Positions 9,284-20,500 of a stretch of DNA of 64,000 nucleotides are shown here, piece by piece (the first letter of the stretch is position 1; each line of letters begins with the position of its first letter). The DNA lies in NCBI RefSeq assembly GCF_900496995.4, contig NW_024470383.1, positions 238,501-302,500 of the forward strand. The letters are read 5' to 3'. The translations under genes and the position numbers were made by a program. The notes below the pieces were generated by a model. That model had not been told where the DNA came from. It made no database searches and saw only the letters and a list, made by a program, of their open reading frames with translations. The DNA comes from Aquila chrysaetos chrysaetos. Taxonomy: Eukaryota; Chordata; Aves; Accipitriformes; Accipitridae.

Positions 9284-11814
9284 ATGGAGGACGAGGACGG
9301 CTACATGGTCTTAGACCGACGGGGCAAGTGGGGTGCTGCGGGGAGCCCGGCTCACCTCCCGGGTGCAGGTATTGGGGGTCGTGTCTGCTGGGGGTGTGTG
9401 TCCCCCGAATTTGTGGAGGGGAGAGGAAATACGGGTGATGCTGACCAGTGCGACTTGAGAACGGGGAGAAGCGGGGTGACGCTGCCCATCGGGTCCCCAA
9501 GAGCTGCTCAAGCTGGGAAACGGAGGCACGGGTTGGGAGAGGAGGGTCGGGGGGGCTTTTCTCGAGGCTGTAGCTCATCAGACACCCTGGGCTGGTGCCG
9601 TCCTGCCTCCACCGAGCTGGGCCTCTCAGCTGTGACCCCAAAAGAGGGAGCAGAGGGATTTGGGGGACGCCCCACTCCTGCTGCTGGTCCCTTCCTGGGG
9701 TCGCACCTTTGTGCAGGGGAGTCTGCAGGGGCTTGGGGGTCTCGCCAGGGTGCTTTGCCCCAGGACACCCTGCTTTGGGCTCTCTGGGACTGGGGGGGGG
9801 TGACAGATGCTCTCGAGGCCCCCCACTTTTTTCCTAGCCCTTCCCCTGACCGCAGGATCTGGGCTGCAAGACCCCCAGGGGGGTTTTGCCCCACGGTGGG
9901 CGAGTGTCCTCGCAGGAGCCCCCCACCATCCCCGCTGCCTCCTCGGGGCCCTGGTGGCCTCCCTGGTGCTGTCCCTCGTGCTGTGCAGTGAGTTGGCCCC
10001 CAGGGGCTTTTTTTTTGGGGGGTGGGAGTGGCCGGGTGCCCCCTCCATCCCCGAGACAGGATGCCCCCCTCCCGGCTCAGCGTCCCTCTCTCCCAGTGTC
10101 TTGGCTGGTGGCGGAGACGGGACGGCACGAGGGGTCCGCGGGGTGCGGGAACGCGTCGCGGGGATGCCAGTGTGCCGGCTTGGGCTGCATCTCCCTGGAG
10201 CTGAGGAAGAGCTTGTGTCCCCTGCGAGGTAACCCGCCCCCCGCGGGGTCCCCTCGGCGGGACACCCCCCCTCCCCAACAGGCACCCCTCCGGCCAAAGG
10301 GTGCCGTCCCCAGCCTGGCTGAGGCAGGGCTCCCCCGGGGTGCCTTAGCGTGGCGGTGTCTGTTTGTCCGTCCGTCCGTCCGTCCGCAGAGGGTGAGGGG
10401 TGCAAGCTCTGCTCCACGGGCTGGATGCTGCACGGGAGCAAGTGCTATTGGGTGGCCGAGAGGATCAAGCCTTGGAGCGCGAGCCGGGAGGACTGCGTGA
10501 AGCGGGGTGCCGAGCTGCTGATGCCACAGGACCAGGATGAGCTGGTAAAGGGACCGATGGCATCGGGGACGCAGGAGGGGTCCCATGACTGCGCCCCAGG
10601 GGCTGGTGGCACCTGGGGAAGGGCCAAGGGTTTCCCCGGGGGTCTGGGGCCAGCACCCGCCCCTGTGCCCGAGTCTCCGGGGTGCCTTTGCCAGCGTCGG
10701 AGGGTGGGAGACAACGGTGGGGCTCGGTCCTCGGTCGGGGGCTGCGCGGGGACAGGCTGGAGCCTGGGATGGGGTGGCACGCTGATACCGAAAAGCTGGT
10801 CGAAGAAACTCTCTAAGACTCATTTTGGAGTTTTAGAAAGCAGGCATTCTTTATTGCAGCGCTGGATGCACGGGGGATACTTCCACCTAGCGTGCATGCC
10901 ACAGCTGTAGCACTAACAGGTTGTGTAGAATAATTAATTGCATATTAATCAGATTAGTATACATATACATAAAAATGATTGCAAGTGATTATCTTAGTAC
11001 TGCCTACATCCGATCACGTGCAATGAAGGATCCATTTGAGTCGAAGGGCTGCTTTTGTGACCACCGACCCATTTGAAGTTCTTGTTGGCTGTCCTTGAAG
11101 ACTTTATTCTTGTCCTTGTTCTTTCATCTTGAAGCTTAAGGCAGTTTCAATCACATGTGGTCAGTTTTAGCATTTTTCTCATCTAGTGTACAGGAACATC
11201 TTGTCATAAGAGCAAAGAACTGCAAAACTTATGAGTACCTACCTCTACTAGTTAATTGCTTGGCTATCCTTTTGTCTATTGTTTCAATCATCGTGTTAGT
11301 ATAAGATTTCTAATAATTATTTACCAAATCTCACTTTTACAGTCACCTAGCAGCAAACCAGTTTCCACAGCTGGTACAAAATATTAAAACCATCAAAATA
11401 TTTAGACATACCATACAGAATGTATGGAAATATGCTATCAACGCTGGCCTCGCCCCCCGCCCTCTCCCCCACCTAGGGTTTCGTAAAGGAAATTGTGCAG
11501 AAACCCACCAGCTACTTCTGGATCGGCCTCTCCATCCCCCCCGGCGGGAAGGGCTGGACCTGGCTGAACGGCTCCCGCCTGGACCAGAGCCGGTGAGCGC
11601 TGTGGGGAGGGGTGGGCGTCGGGGTGGGCACCTCCACCATCACCCGAGGGACCCTCGTGCCCCGACACGGGCTCCCTCCTGCCCCCGCAGGTTCCAGCTG
11701 AGCCCCTGGGACGAAGGCAGAAGCTGCGGGGTGGTCAGGGAGGACAGGATCAGCTCCGACAGCTGCAGCGCGGGGTTGCAGTGGATCTGCCGGAAAGAAG
11801 CCACACAGCTCTGA
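9284..11814 (+). CDS. C-type lectin-like receptor C, complete, with hemITAM-like tail (NKR-P1/B-NK/CLEC1B-like)
   Basis: Six exons join in phase: 9284-9368, 9856-9987, 10097-10228, 10390-10544, 11477-11592 and 11691-11814, giving 247 residues. The tail starts MEDEDGYMVLDRRGK. An acidic DED directly before YxxL is the hemITAM pattern known from CLEC1B (CLEC-2) and Dectin-1, which recruits Syk after phosphorylation. The membrane helix is about residues 56-72 (CLLGALVASLVLSLVLC). A long cysteine-rich stalk (CGNASRGCQCAGLGC) suggests dimerisation. The lectin-like domain shows GWMLHGSKCYWVAE, W.A.REDC, SYFWIGLSIPPGG, GWTWLNGS and WICRKEA, with no calcium-binding EPN or WND. The ending WICRKEATQL resembles NKR-P1/B-NK proteins. 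Exon 1 could also stop at an earlier GTGGGG donor (9328), but only the 9369 donor keeps phase with the membrane exon. An antisense LTR-C sits in intron 4. Confidence 0.88.
10783..11440 (-). mobile_element. Solo LTR family C in intron 4 of lectin C (antisense)
   Basis: 658 bases of AT-rich sequence inside a GC-rich intron. On the minus strand it starts TGATAGCATA and ends CGGTATCA. ACGC flanks it on both sides (10779-10782 and 11441-11444), which fits a 4-base target-site duplication. Near the 3' end it has CGCTGCAATAAAGAATGCC, the poly(A)/R-region signature shared with the second LTR-C copy. No internal genes are present. Confidence 0.85.
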
Positions 11815-12145
11815 GCCGGGGACCCCGAGCTGGGCTGTGGCCGGGAGGGACGGGCCAGGATCAGGCCCTCAGGGGGGGAACACGGGAGGCAGCGCTGGCG
11901 TTGTTGTGCGCAGGTGAATAATGACGCTAGCTGGGCTCCCTGTGGTGTTTTCAAGCAGGTTTGCTGACAGGCAGGGCTGGAGGGAGCGTCCTCCTGTATC
12001 GGACCCATCTGCGTGTGCGTGCACGCCTTCGTGCATGTGCGTGCACGCCCTCGTGCACGCTGTACCTGTCCCTTTCTGCCCGGCAGCACTTGCCCCTGGA
12101 CCTGCCTCACCCTTCCACGGCTCCGGGGTACACAGGGCCCCATCC
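11815..12145 (+). other. Lectin C 3' flank
   Basis: This is the probable 3' untranslated region of lectin C. It contains a short alternating purine-pyrimidine stretch (GTGCGTGCACGC repeats, about 12014-12060). No AATAAA was noticed here; the nearest are inside the next LTR (12360-12365 and 12711-12716). Confidence 0.35.
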
Positions 12146-12784
12146 TGATACAAGATGCTTTACATCTTCTGTTGCGAGAGGAACAGAGTGGCCTTGTTAT
12201 CCTGAGTAGTGGTGGATAAGAAAACCTGTATGTTGCAAAATGCGTAAGATAGCAGAGGAAATTGCTTTTGGTCGACCTTGGAATTCCCTGGGAAGATGAG
12301 AACCATAGGCCTTTTTAGATAATTCAGCTTAAAAGCGTCCATGTGGCTTGTGTTAAAAGAATAAAAATCAGGAAAAGTGTTAGAGTTACTAAGGAACATT
12401 CTTTAGGATAACTTGTATGAAAACTTGTAAAGTGTCCCACTGCACAAAATCACCACAAGAGGGTGAACTAGCAGACAGTGAGGAAGACTATCGAAGACCA
12501 CCAGAGGGCCCCTGAAGACCACCAAAGATCTCGAGTGCGCCTGCGCCAAGGACATTTACATATATCAATGAATGCCGGTATTTAGATGACTATGTTGATT
12601 ATTTCCAGGAATAATCATGAATATGTATGTCCATTTTGTATCTAATCTCAACTGTTGAAAGAATTGGCGTACACGATAGGTGGAGCGATCCCCCGCGCAC
12701 CCAGCGCTGCAATAAAGAACGCCTGCTTTCTTAAACTCCAACATTGAGTCTCAGAGAGTTTCTGAAGTGCTGACTTACGGTAAC
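12146..12784 (+). mobile_element. Solo LTR family C (sense)
   Basis: About 640 bases, starting TGATACAAGATGC and sharing GCGCTGCAATAAAGAAYGCC plus GAGAGTTTCT near its 3' end with the copy at 10783-11440. CATCC occurs at both edges (12141-12145 and 12785-12789). The differing flanks mean the two LTR-C copies are separate insertions in opposite directions and not an inverted duplication. It carries AATAAA at 12711-12716 and lies downstream of lectin C in the same orientation. Confidence 0.8.
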
Positions 12785-12789
12785 CATCC

Positions 12790-13520
12790 AACCCCCTGGG
12801 GAGCTGCCTGTGGGCTTTCTGCCTGTGCCAGCGTCCCCTCGATCTTCCTCCCGGACCATCCCCGTCCTCCGGTCGTGCTTTCACCCCAGGCACACCAGAA
12901 CTCACCCAAGAAGTGGCTCATGCCGGGAAGGGACTGAGGGGCAGCAGAGGAGACGGATGCGGATGCTCATGGCCCGGTGCTCGAAGGAGCATTGCCAAGG
13001 CAGGGGGGAAGCACAGTGGTGAGAGTGTCAGGTTAAAAAGGAAAAAACAAGCGGCAGGAGGATGAGAAAGAAATCCCAAACCCCCAGCAAGGGAGCTCGC
13101 TGCCAGGCAGTGCCCGGCCCGGAGCTCACGGAGGGCCCGTTTTGCCGAGCAGAGGAGGGGGCCGGGGGCTGGGGGGACAGCTGCCACCTCCGGGGTGATG
13201 GGGGAGGTGGAGGAGCCTCTCCCTGTCTCAGAAACCCCCCCAAAAGGGGGTTTCCCCAGCTGAGAGCGAGCTGCAAAGCTCGGTGGGACTGCCCCGTGGG
13301 CTGGCGCTGCCTCCCGTCCCTGCTGCGTGGACCCAGCTGCCTGAACTGGGCGCCTCGAGGATGGCTGGACTGGGAGCACTGGGAAGGGGCTGTCTGCAGC
13401 AGCCCTGATGCCCACCCTTCCACGTCGCCACACTGTCATGGCTCTCTCAGGGGCCTGGGGGGGTGACACCGAGGGGATCCCAAGGGTCGTCGCGTCTCTC
13501 CCCCTCCCCAAACCGGAGAA
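12790..13520. other. Spacer before ZNF692
   Basis: GC-rich sequence without a recognised gene. A plus-strand frame at 13062-13466 is tryptophan- and cysteine-rich but does not match a domain I know and lacks convincing splice partners. Confidence 0.3.
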
Positions 13521-13534
13521 GGCCCCTGCCTCAG

Positions 13535-13700
13535 TTTCCCATGATGCACCGCGCCCCGGGACTACAGCTCCCGTCAGCCCCCGCGCCAGGGCCGCCTACC
13601 CCCGCGCCCTCTGGCGGGTGAGGGCTGCGCAGCGCGCATGCGCCGCCTCGGGGAGGCGGAGGCGGGCCCGCCGCCATCTTGTCCCGGTCCCTGAGCAGTG
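13535..13700 (+). promoter_or_regulatory. ZNF692 core promoter and non-coding first exon
   Basis: A CpG island holds three classic housekeeping motifs in order: ZNF143/SBS-like CCCATGATGCA and GACTACAGCTCCCG (about 13539-13572), an NRF1 site GCGCATGCGC (13634-13643), and a YY1-type CCGCCATCTTG (13671-13681). A GTGAGC donor at 13698 could end a short untranslated first exon that splices to the coding exon at about 14587. Motif functions are from established knowledge; use here is inferred. Confidence 0.65.
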
Positions 13701-13929
13701 AGCCATTGGGGGGGGGGGGGGGTCCTTTGGCTCTTAAAGGGGGCACGGTCCCGGGGTGGGGCCACCTCGGGTTGAGATGGAGCGCGGCCCGGCGGAGGAG
13801 GTTCGCCGGCGGGGCGGGTTGGCTTCGGAGGGGGCGGCGGTAGCGGGCCGGAGCCTCGGCCCTTCTCTTCCTGTCGGGTTTCTCTTCCCCGCCGCAGGGC
13901 CCGCTTGAAGGCCCGGCGGCGGGAACGGG

Positions 13930-13990
13930 GCCGCGGCGGGGGGGGGGGGGGGAAGGGGGGGCGGGAGGGGGGGGGGGGGGGGGTCCTCGG
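13930..13990 (+). repeat. Poly-G runs (G-quadruplex potential)
   Basis: Several runs of 7 to 20 G are separated by one to three bases. A further run of G lies at about 13708-13721. In intron 1 of ZNF692 this could fold as a G-quadruplex in the non-template strand and is also a place where assembly errors are likely. Confidence 0.7.
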
Positions 13991-14595
13991 GGGAGAAATG
14001 GCGGGAAGGCGGGAGGCGGGGCTTATGGAGAGAGGGGCGGGGTTTTACGGAGGAGGGGGCGGGACTTGAGGATGAGGGGGAGGAACCAGCGGAAAGGGCG
14101 GGGAGGGTCAAGCGGAGGCGTGGCGGGGGTGGGCGTGGCTGAGCGGGCGAGGCACGCTGTTGGGGGTTTGGAGGGGTGGAGCTAAGGTGTGGGGGCGGGG
14201 TCTAGAGGGGAGGCGGGGCTTCCCCCCCGCCCAGGTCTCCCACCCTGTGGCCCCCCAGTGCTGGGTCATCCCCGTGTCGTCCCCCATCCCCACGTCCCCT
14301 GTCACCCCCCCAATGGAGCCAGGCCACCCCCATGGCCCCCCCCGCGCCCCCCCCGCCTTGGAGCTGCGCTGTCCCCATGTGTCCATCCCCCATGTCCCTG
14401 TGTTCTCCCTGATCCCCCCAGACCCCCCCCCCCCCATGGAAGCTGGACCATCTCCACGTACCCCTCCCATGTCCCCATGTCCTCATCTTCCCCCCTCCAC
14501 CCCAGACCACCCCATGGAGCCTGGCCACCCCCGTATCCCTCGTGACCATCTCTGTGTGTTGTTGTGTGTCCCCCCCCCATCCTCAGACCCCCCCC

Positions 14596-17500
14596 ATGGA
14601 GCCGGGCCGCCCGGGCCGGCAGCGGGCCCCCGATTGCATCCGACGGCAGAAGCGACGGGAGCTGGACGCCCGCCGCAGCAAGTGCCGCATCCGCATCGGG
14701 GGGCACCTGGAGCGCTGGTGTCGCCTCAAGGAGCAGCTCGGCTTCGCCCTGCACTCCCAGTTGGCCCAGTTCCTCCTCGACAGGTCAGTGAGGGCGTGGC
14801 GTGTGCTGCAAAACTCTTAAAAAACCCTTAAAAACCCTTGGGATGGGGAAATGAATGGTTTAAGCTTGCTCACTCTCCTTCTTCCCACCACAGGTACAGC
14901 TCCCACGGCTGCGTCTGGAGCCCAGGTTGGTGCTCCCACCCCAAATCCATGTTGGCATTGATTATTTTGGGTCCAAAAGAGGTTTACGGTGAAGAGAGAA
15001 GATTCCTGTTGCATTGAGCGCTTGGGTGCTGGAGATGCACCTGGAGATGCTCACCCCCCTAAATCGCTCCCTGGGTTTGGCTGCATTGGGGTTGTTGGCA
15101 TCCCCAGCTCTTTTTTTTTGGGGGGAGCTATCTGAGGTTTTGGGGGTTGCTAAAAAAGGGGAGCTCTTAATATGGTGGAAACATCAGAGCGTGCATGAGA
15201 TGGTGGGAAAGGTGAACGGAAACCCTTGCAGACATCTCACCCACCCTACGCTGGTTTTACACGATGGAGAACAACCGAAAAGCCAAAGTTTGGAGCCACT
15301 TCTCACCAATTTGTCTGTTTTCTGTATCTTCACCAGGCGAGCCAGAGCCCAACCTTCTCCATGCTGATGCCCTGCAGCGCCTGGTCGTCCTGTCCCACGG
15401 TCATGGCCAAGAGTGCGGTTTCGTCCCTGATGTGAAGCCCCCGGCCCCAGGCAGCACGTCCCAGCTGGTGTGGGAGTGCGTGGCTGGGCACAGCTTCTCC
15501 TGGGGTGTCCCCGGGGTGGCAGGGGACCGTACCTCCACAACCGGCCACCATGGAGAGGAACAACAGGGGGACTCGGGGTGCAGCTCCCCACTGGCCACCG
15601 GCCGCCGGCGCTCGCTCCGGCAAGCAGGGGTGGCTGCTGAGTCCGGCTCTGGGAAGGGCGAAGCCGAACCAGAGGGAGCAGCTCAATTGCCCGTCGGTGA
15701 CGGGGACCAGACAGAAGAGCCAGGAGCTCGTAGTGATGACACTGATGATGGCAACGCAGGTGAGCTCCTCTGTGTCCCCTTCTCCACCCTCATTTCTCCA
15801 TTGGCTTCTTGATTCCCCATCTTCAGCCCTTCTCCCAGTGCCAGGGGCATATCAACCGCCTTCCCACTGGGATCAGATGTTGCCCCAACCCTGTTGCTTC
15901 CCTCTTGCTCCAGATTTGACAGTACCATCACGTAAAACAAATCTCTGGGCCTTTGCTGGAAAAACAGATAGAGGAGTCTCCTACTGGGCTTGTTCCTACC
16001 ACAAAAGAAGCCCGTATCTTCTCTCTCCTTCCTTTCCCTTGGAAAAGCAGAGCTGGGGGGCCTCGGGTTCATTACAGGCATTGAGCAGAAGACTTTCTGA
16101 GCCCATGCAGATGCAGCTCTCAGCAGTTTCCAAGAGCCACAACTCCTGTCGTTTACCCAGACTGAAAACCGAGAAGAAAAATCTTCTTTTTTTCCATACA
16201 GTGCCTTGTAGTAGCTACTTGAGAAGAGGTTGAGCTTCTTGAGTAGAGTATTTTGAAGTAACTTGGCCCTCATTTCTTCTGGTCAGTGGGATGGCACCAT
16301 GCAGGTCCTTTCCAACACCTGAAGGTTTCCCAACCCTGCTGCCAGATCCACTCCCCGTCCTCCTCCTCTCTCCTCTGCCTCTCCCAACATCCCAGCTCAA
16401 CCAGCCCCACTTCAGCTTACCGCAACTCCTGTCATCTCCTTGCAGCTCCCCAGGTGCCAATGGAGACGGGGACCGTGGCAAAAGATCACGGGAGGTGAGT
16501 GGTGGCGTGCATGAGTCTTACCCCAGTGTATAACTGGGCTCCCTGGAGCTGAAGGTCAAGTTTGGACCCATCCATCTCATCCCTTGTGTTCTCCAATGGG
16601 CAGCCAACGTTTTAACAAAGACCTTCCATGATTAAAACCCGTTGTGGCAGAGTTGACTTTGACCGTTGCATTCCTGCAGCGCACTTGTCCCGGAGGAGAA
16701 GGCGGAGCAGGGGGCTGAGCACCAAGAAGAGGAGGAAGAGGAGGATGAGGAATTTGCTGAGGATGATGACCTCGCCTACACCGATGATCTGCGTGATGAG
16801 AATTACCACCCATCTCTGGACAGGTGAGGAGCATTTAGAGCTGCTGGGAAGGAGCCCACAGACTGGGACCACATGAGAGCCAGTCCACAGGCTCCCAGTC
16901 ATGCTGTCCCAGTCTAGACAGGTATCGCACTGGAAGGGTTTCAGACCTTACATCTCTACCACCTTGTCTTGCTGTGCCTGACCCTAGCGGAGATGGGAGG
17001 AAATGGGAATAATGTCCTCATATCACCTAGATAAGGTGCTTCTGAGCTCAGAAGGGCACAGCCTTTTGGGGAGGCACCTTCTTTCACTGTATCTTTGCCT
17101 GGGTCTTTGCCATGTCCGACCTAGTCCAACCGTGTCCATCTGCATCCAACCAATGTCCTACCATGTCCAACCTTATCCAACCAATGTCCTACCACATCCA
17201 ACCATCTAAACCACCTTGCCTATCCCTTGTCTGTCTTCTCCCCCAGTGACGCTGAGCTGCAGCGACGACAAAGCCAGACCAAAGCTCGTAAGAAATCCGT
17301 AAAGGAGGAGCAGCCCCCAAATGAGCCAAACCTGACCAACTCCAGCCCATCGGAGGAGAAGGGTGGACGAGTCAAGTGAGTCACGATGGCTGCAGTGGTG
17401 TGGTGATGTTGGGGATGAGCATTGGGGTTGCCTGTCTTGGGGCATCCATCTCTCCATGGCCACTGAACGAGCGTTTTGGGGCATGTTGGAGATGCTGCTG

Positions 17501-20500
17501 CTTTCCATGCTGAGAAACCAGATGGAAACCATCCAACCCAACAATAAATGATGTTTGAGCTCTGGACAGGACAGAAGGCACATGTACCCGAGGTGGTTTA
17601 ATCCTTCTCCTTGCGGTGCCGCTGTCTGCAGGGCAGAGCTGCGTTGCCAGGCCTTGTTGGGTGTTGGAGCTTGCAAAGGCGGGGTCTGGCATGTGGATCT
17701 TGCTACGGGGGGGCCTTAATGAGTCACCATTTCATCTGCTGTGTCTCTCATGGAGCTGGTCCCCATGCTCAGGTGGCCGGGGAGCAAGGATATGCTGCTT
17801 GGGCAGGGCTTGAAGACCCCTTAAGCCATCACCGTGGTGGGTGCTGAAGCCCTTCTTTCACATATATAAAGCCTCCAAGCAGCCTGGAGGTTTACAGCAG
17901 CAAAAAATCCATATGTTCCACCCCCTGCATAAGCACAGAGACTCCTGTCTCTACCTATAGATACGGGACTTCTCCAGCAGCCAGAGCAGCTCTATACAGC
18001 CCAGCTATATTGACCAGCAGCTCAAGCCCATGGGGAGAGGTGAGTAGCGACCGCAGCGCTGCCAACCTCAAGTGTTGGTCAAGGGACAGCTTGGTAATGA
18101 CCATGATTAAATAATTTGTAAGCACTCTTTACCACTGCCTGTTTGAGGCTGAGGGGTAGATTTTAATCTCTCCTTCCCAGCCATGTGGGCTCAAAATTCA
18201 TTTTTGTGTTCTAAATAAGCTCAAATCATCACTCAATTATTTGCTGGGTCTTTATGCAAGAGTATTAAATAGAGGTTGGTCTCAGTGCTGAAACATGAGG
18301 ATGGTCCACGCATTGCCTCTTGGGTCTGACACACAAGGAGATGTCACCTTGCTGGATTTTCTTACACTTTGAATACAAGGGTGTTAAAACCCCCTTTTTC
18401 ATTGGAGTTAGCTGGAGTGACCACGTAACACCACCTTCTAATGCATCTTGCCTTCGTGTGTCCTATGGAAGATGGGACTGGCAGCAAAACACATGCCCCA
18501 AAACTCATCACGTAAGTATCATGCTGCTCCATTAAGGCTTTTATTGATTTGCTTTTTCACTTTGACATGGTATTGCCACTTCTTTTCGGTGCTAAACGCC
18601 CTTCCCGCCTCCTTGCAGCTCTGAAACCGCCTCGCAGCTCGCTGGAAGAACAAACACCCTCCTGGAGACCCAGTCCCAGCAAAGGAAAATGTGATGGTAA
18701 ATCTGGCATTTGCTTTTCTCCTCTCCCTGCCCACCGCTGTACATGTAGCACTGGGGGAACACCAGGCTCTCAAATTCAATTTGAGGGTGGAAAGGTTTGG
18801 GTTAGGTCAAGGTAGTCCTAGTTAAGGCCAAAAGTGAATTAAAAGAGGGACTTCTTTCACATCCCTCTGGCATTTTTTGGGTGCTGCATGCTTTCCACTC
18901 AAAACCCTGGTGTTCAGACCTCCGAAAGTACACCAGTGCCTAAAGATGCACCTGGAGATTTACAGAAGTGGCTGACAAAAGCGGTTGTTGACTTTCCTGG
19001 GCAACCAGTGCAGTCTTGGAGCTTTTACCCGCCTCTCCAAAGCCCTGCCTAAACTTTTTAAGTTGGTGGTGCCCTTTTGAAGGCTCAGCTTTTGGTTACA
19101 GAGATCCTATTTACCAGCGTGTGATTAATTCCCACCTCCCCACCCTTTTTGTCACAGCAACTGGAAGAATGGAGATAAAATACTATTTTATCAGCAAAAG
19201 AGAGCACCTCCAGCCTTCAGTGTGTTCATCCTCTTCTCGCTTCCCAAAGCTAATGCCATCATGAGCTGATTAAACATTTTTAAGAGATTGTGGACAAAGA
19301 TGCCCAGCCCCTATTTTTATTTAGTGCTGAGGATGTGGTCTGGCATCATCATCTATTAATGATCTTTTTATCTCTCCTCCCCACAAAAGCACGCCTGTTT
19401 TTTTAACGCATCTTTCTTTATTTCAGGGTGTCAGCCAGAAATAGCTGCTGTTTCCAAGGAGCTGTGGATCAATTATAGATCAAACCTGTGTTGATGTGAA
19501 CACAGCGAGGCTGGTGTGAGGTTGACAGCAATCTTAAATGTCCTGGGACATATCCAAAACCATGTGAAAGACTTTTTGTAATGAGTAATAAAGAATACAT
19601 TCCTATTTATAATGTCTGAAAGGTGCATTTGTTAACGTCGTTTCCTGCTCCAATGGGAAGAAATACTGAATTCCCAAAATGGAAGAAATAAAAGAGAAAT
19701 GGTCGCCCAGAGGATGGTTTTAATGTATTGTTTGCTTGGAAACCCATCAGCTGTGAGGTTGGAGGACCACAGCTTCTCAGCTCTGTGCCTGGGGACTAAA
19801 GCCTCACTCAAGATGTTTCTTTCTCATTGCAGCTGCAAGAGGCGAGCGCAGCCGTGCGATGAGGACGTGGCCCAGATCGGCCCGAAGAGGATCAGGTACC
19901 TGGGGCCGGTGGGGAAGGGGAAGCTGCTGTGCCATTTCCCAGACCCTTGGGAAGACGAGAAGGTGCAGCTCAGCTGTTCCGTGGTGGGACACCCTTGGCA
20001 AGCAACACTTGCTCTGATAGGAGCCTCCTGAAGGGCTTTATTTGCTTAAATTAAGCTTTTGATGGGCGGGTAAGGGGGAAGATGGGTGAGGAAGACCTAG
20101 TGGGGTGCCAAATCCAAAAGCCACCGCTTTTTCGGCTTTCCTGATGTCCTCACTGACGATGGTTTTCCACCTTCACTCCTGCAGGAAGGCAGCGAAGCGC
20201 GAGATCCTCCTGTGTGACTTTGAAGGCTGTGGCAAGATCTTCTCCAACCGCCAGTACCTGAACGTGAGGGTTGGGGGGAGCCGTTGGGCTTAAATCCACC
20301 TCTCACGCCCCAGGAGGTGCAGCTGAGCTGGGCACAAGCATCCCTCCCACTCCCAGTCTCTTCTGGGGCCACCAGCAGCTTTGGTGACCCACCTGATGGG
20401 TCAGGTTTTGCCTGTCCAAGCTCCATTTTGGGCATTTTGGCTGTTGGCCTAGAGGTGGAATTGGGCAACCTGAACTGCCAGTGGCTTTCCAAAGCTGGAT

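Noticed and set aside
13062-13466. Tryptophan-rich frame (CPVGW...W) thought to be another lectin exon
   Set aside because: Cysteine spacing does not fit a C-type lectin domain and no phase-matched splice sites were found.
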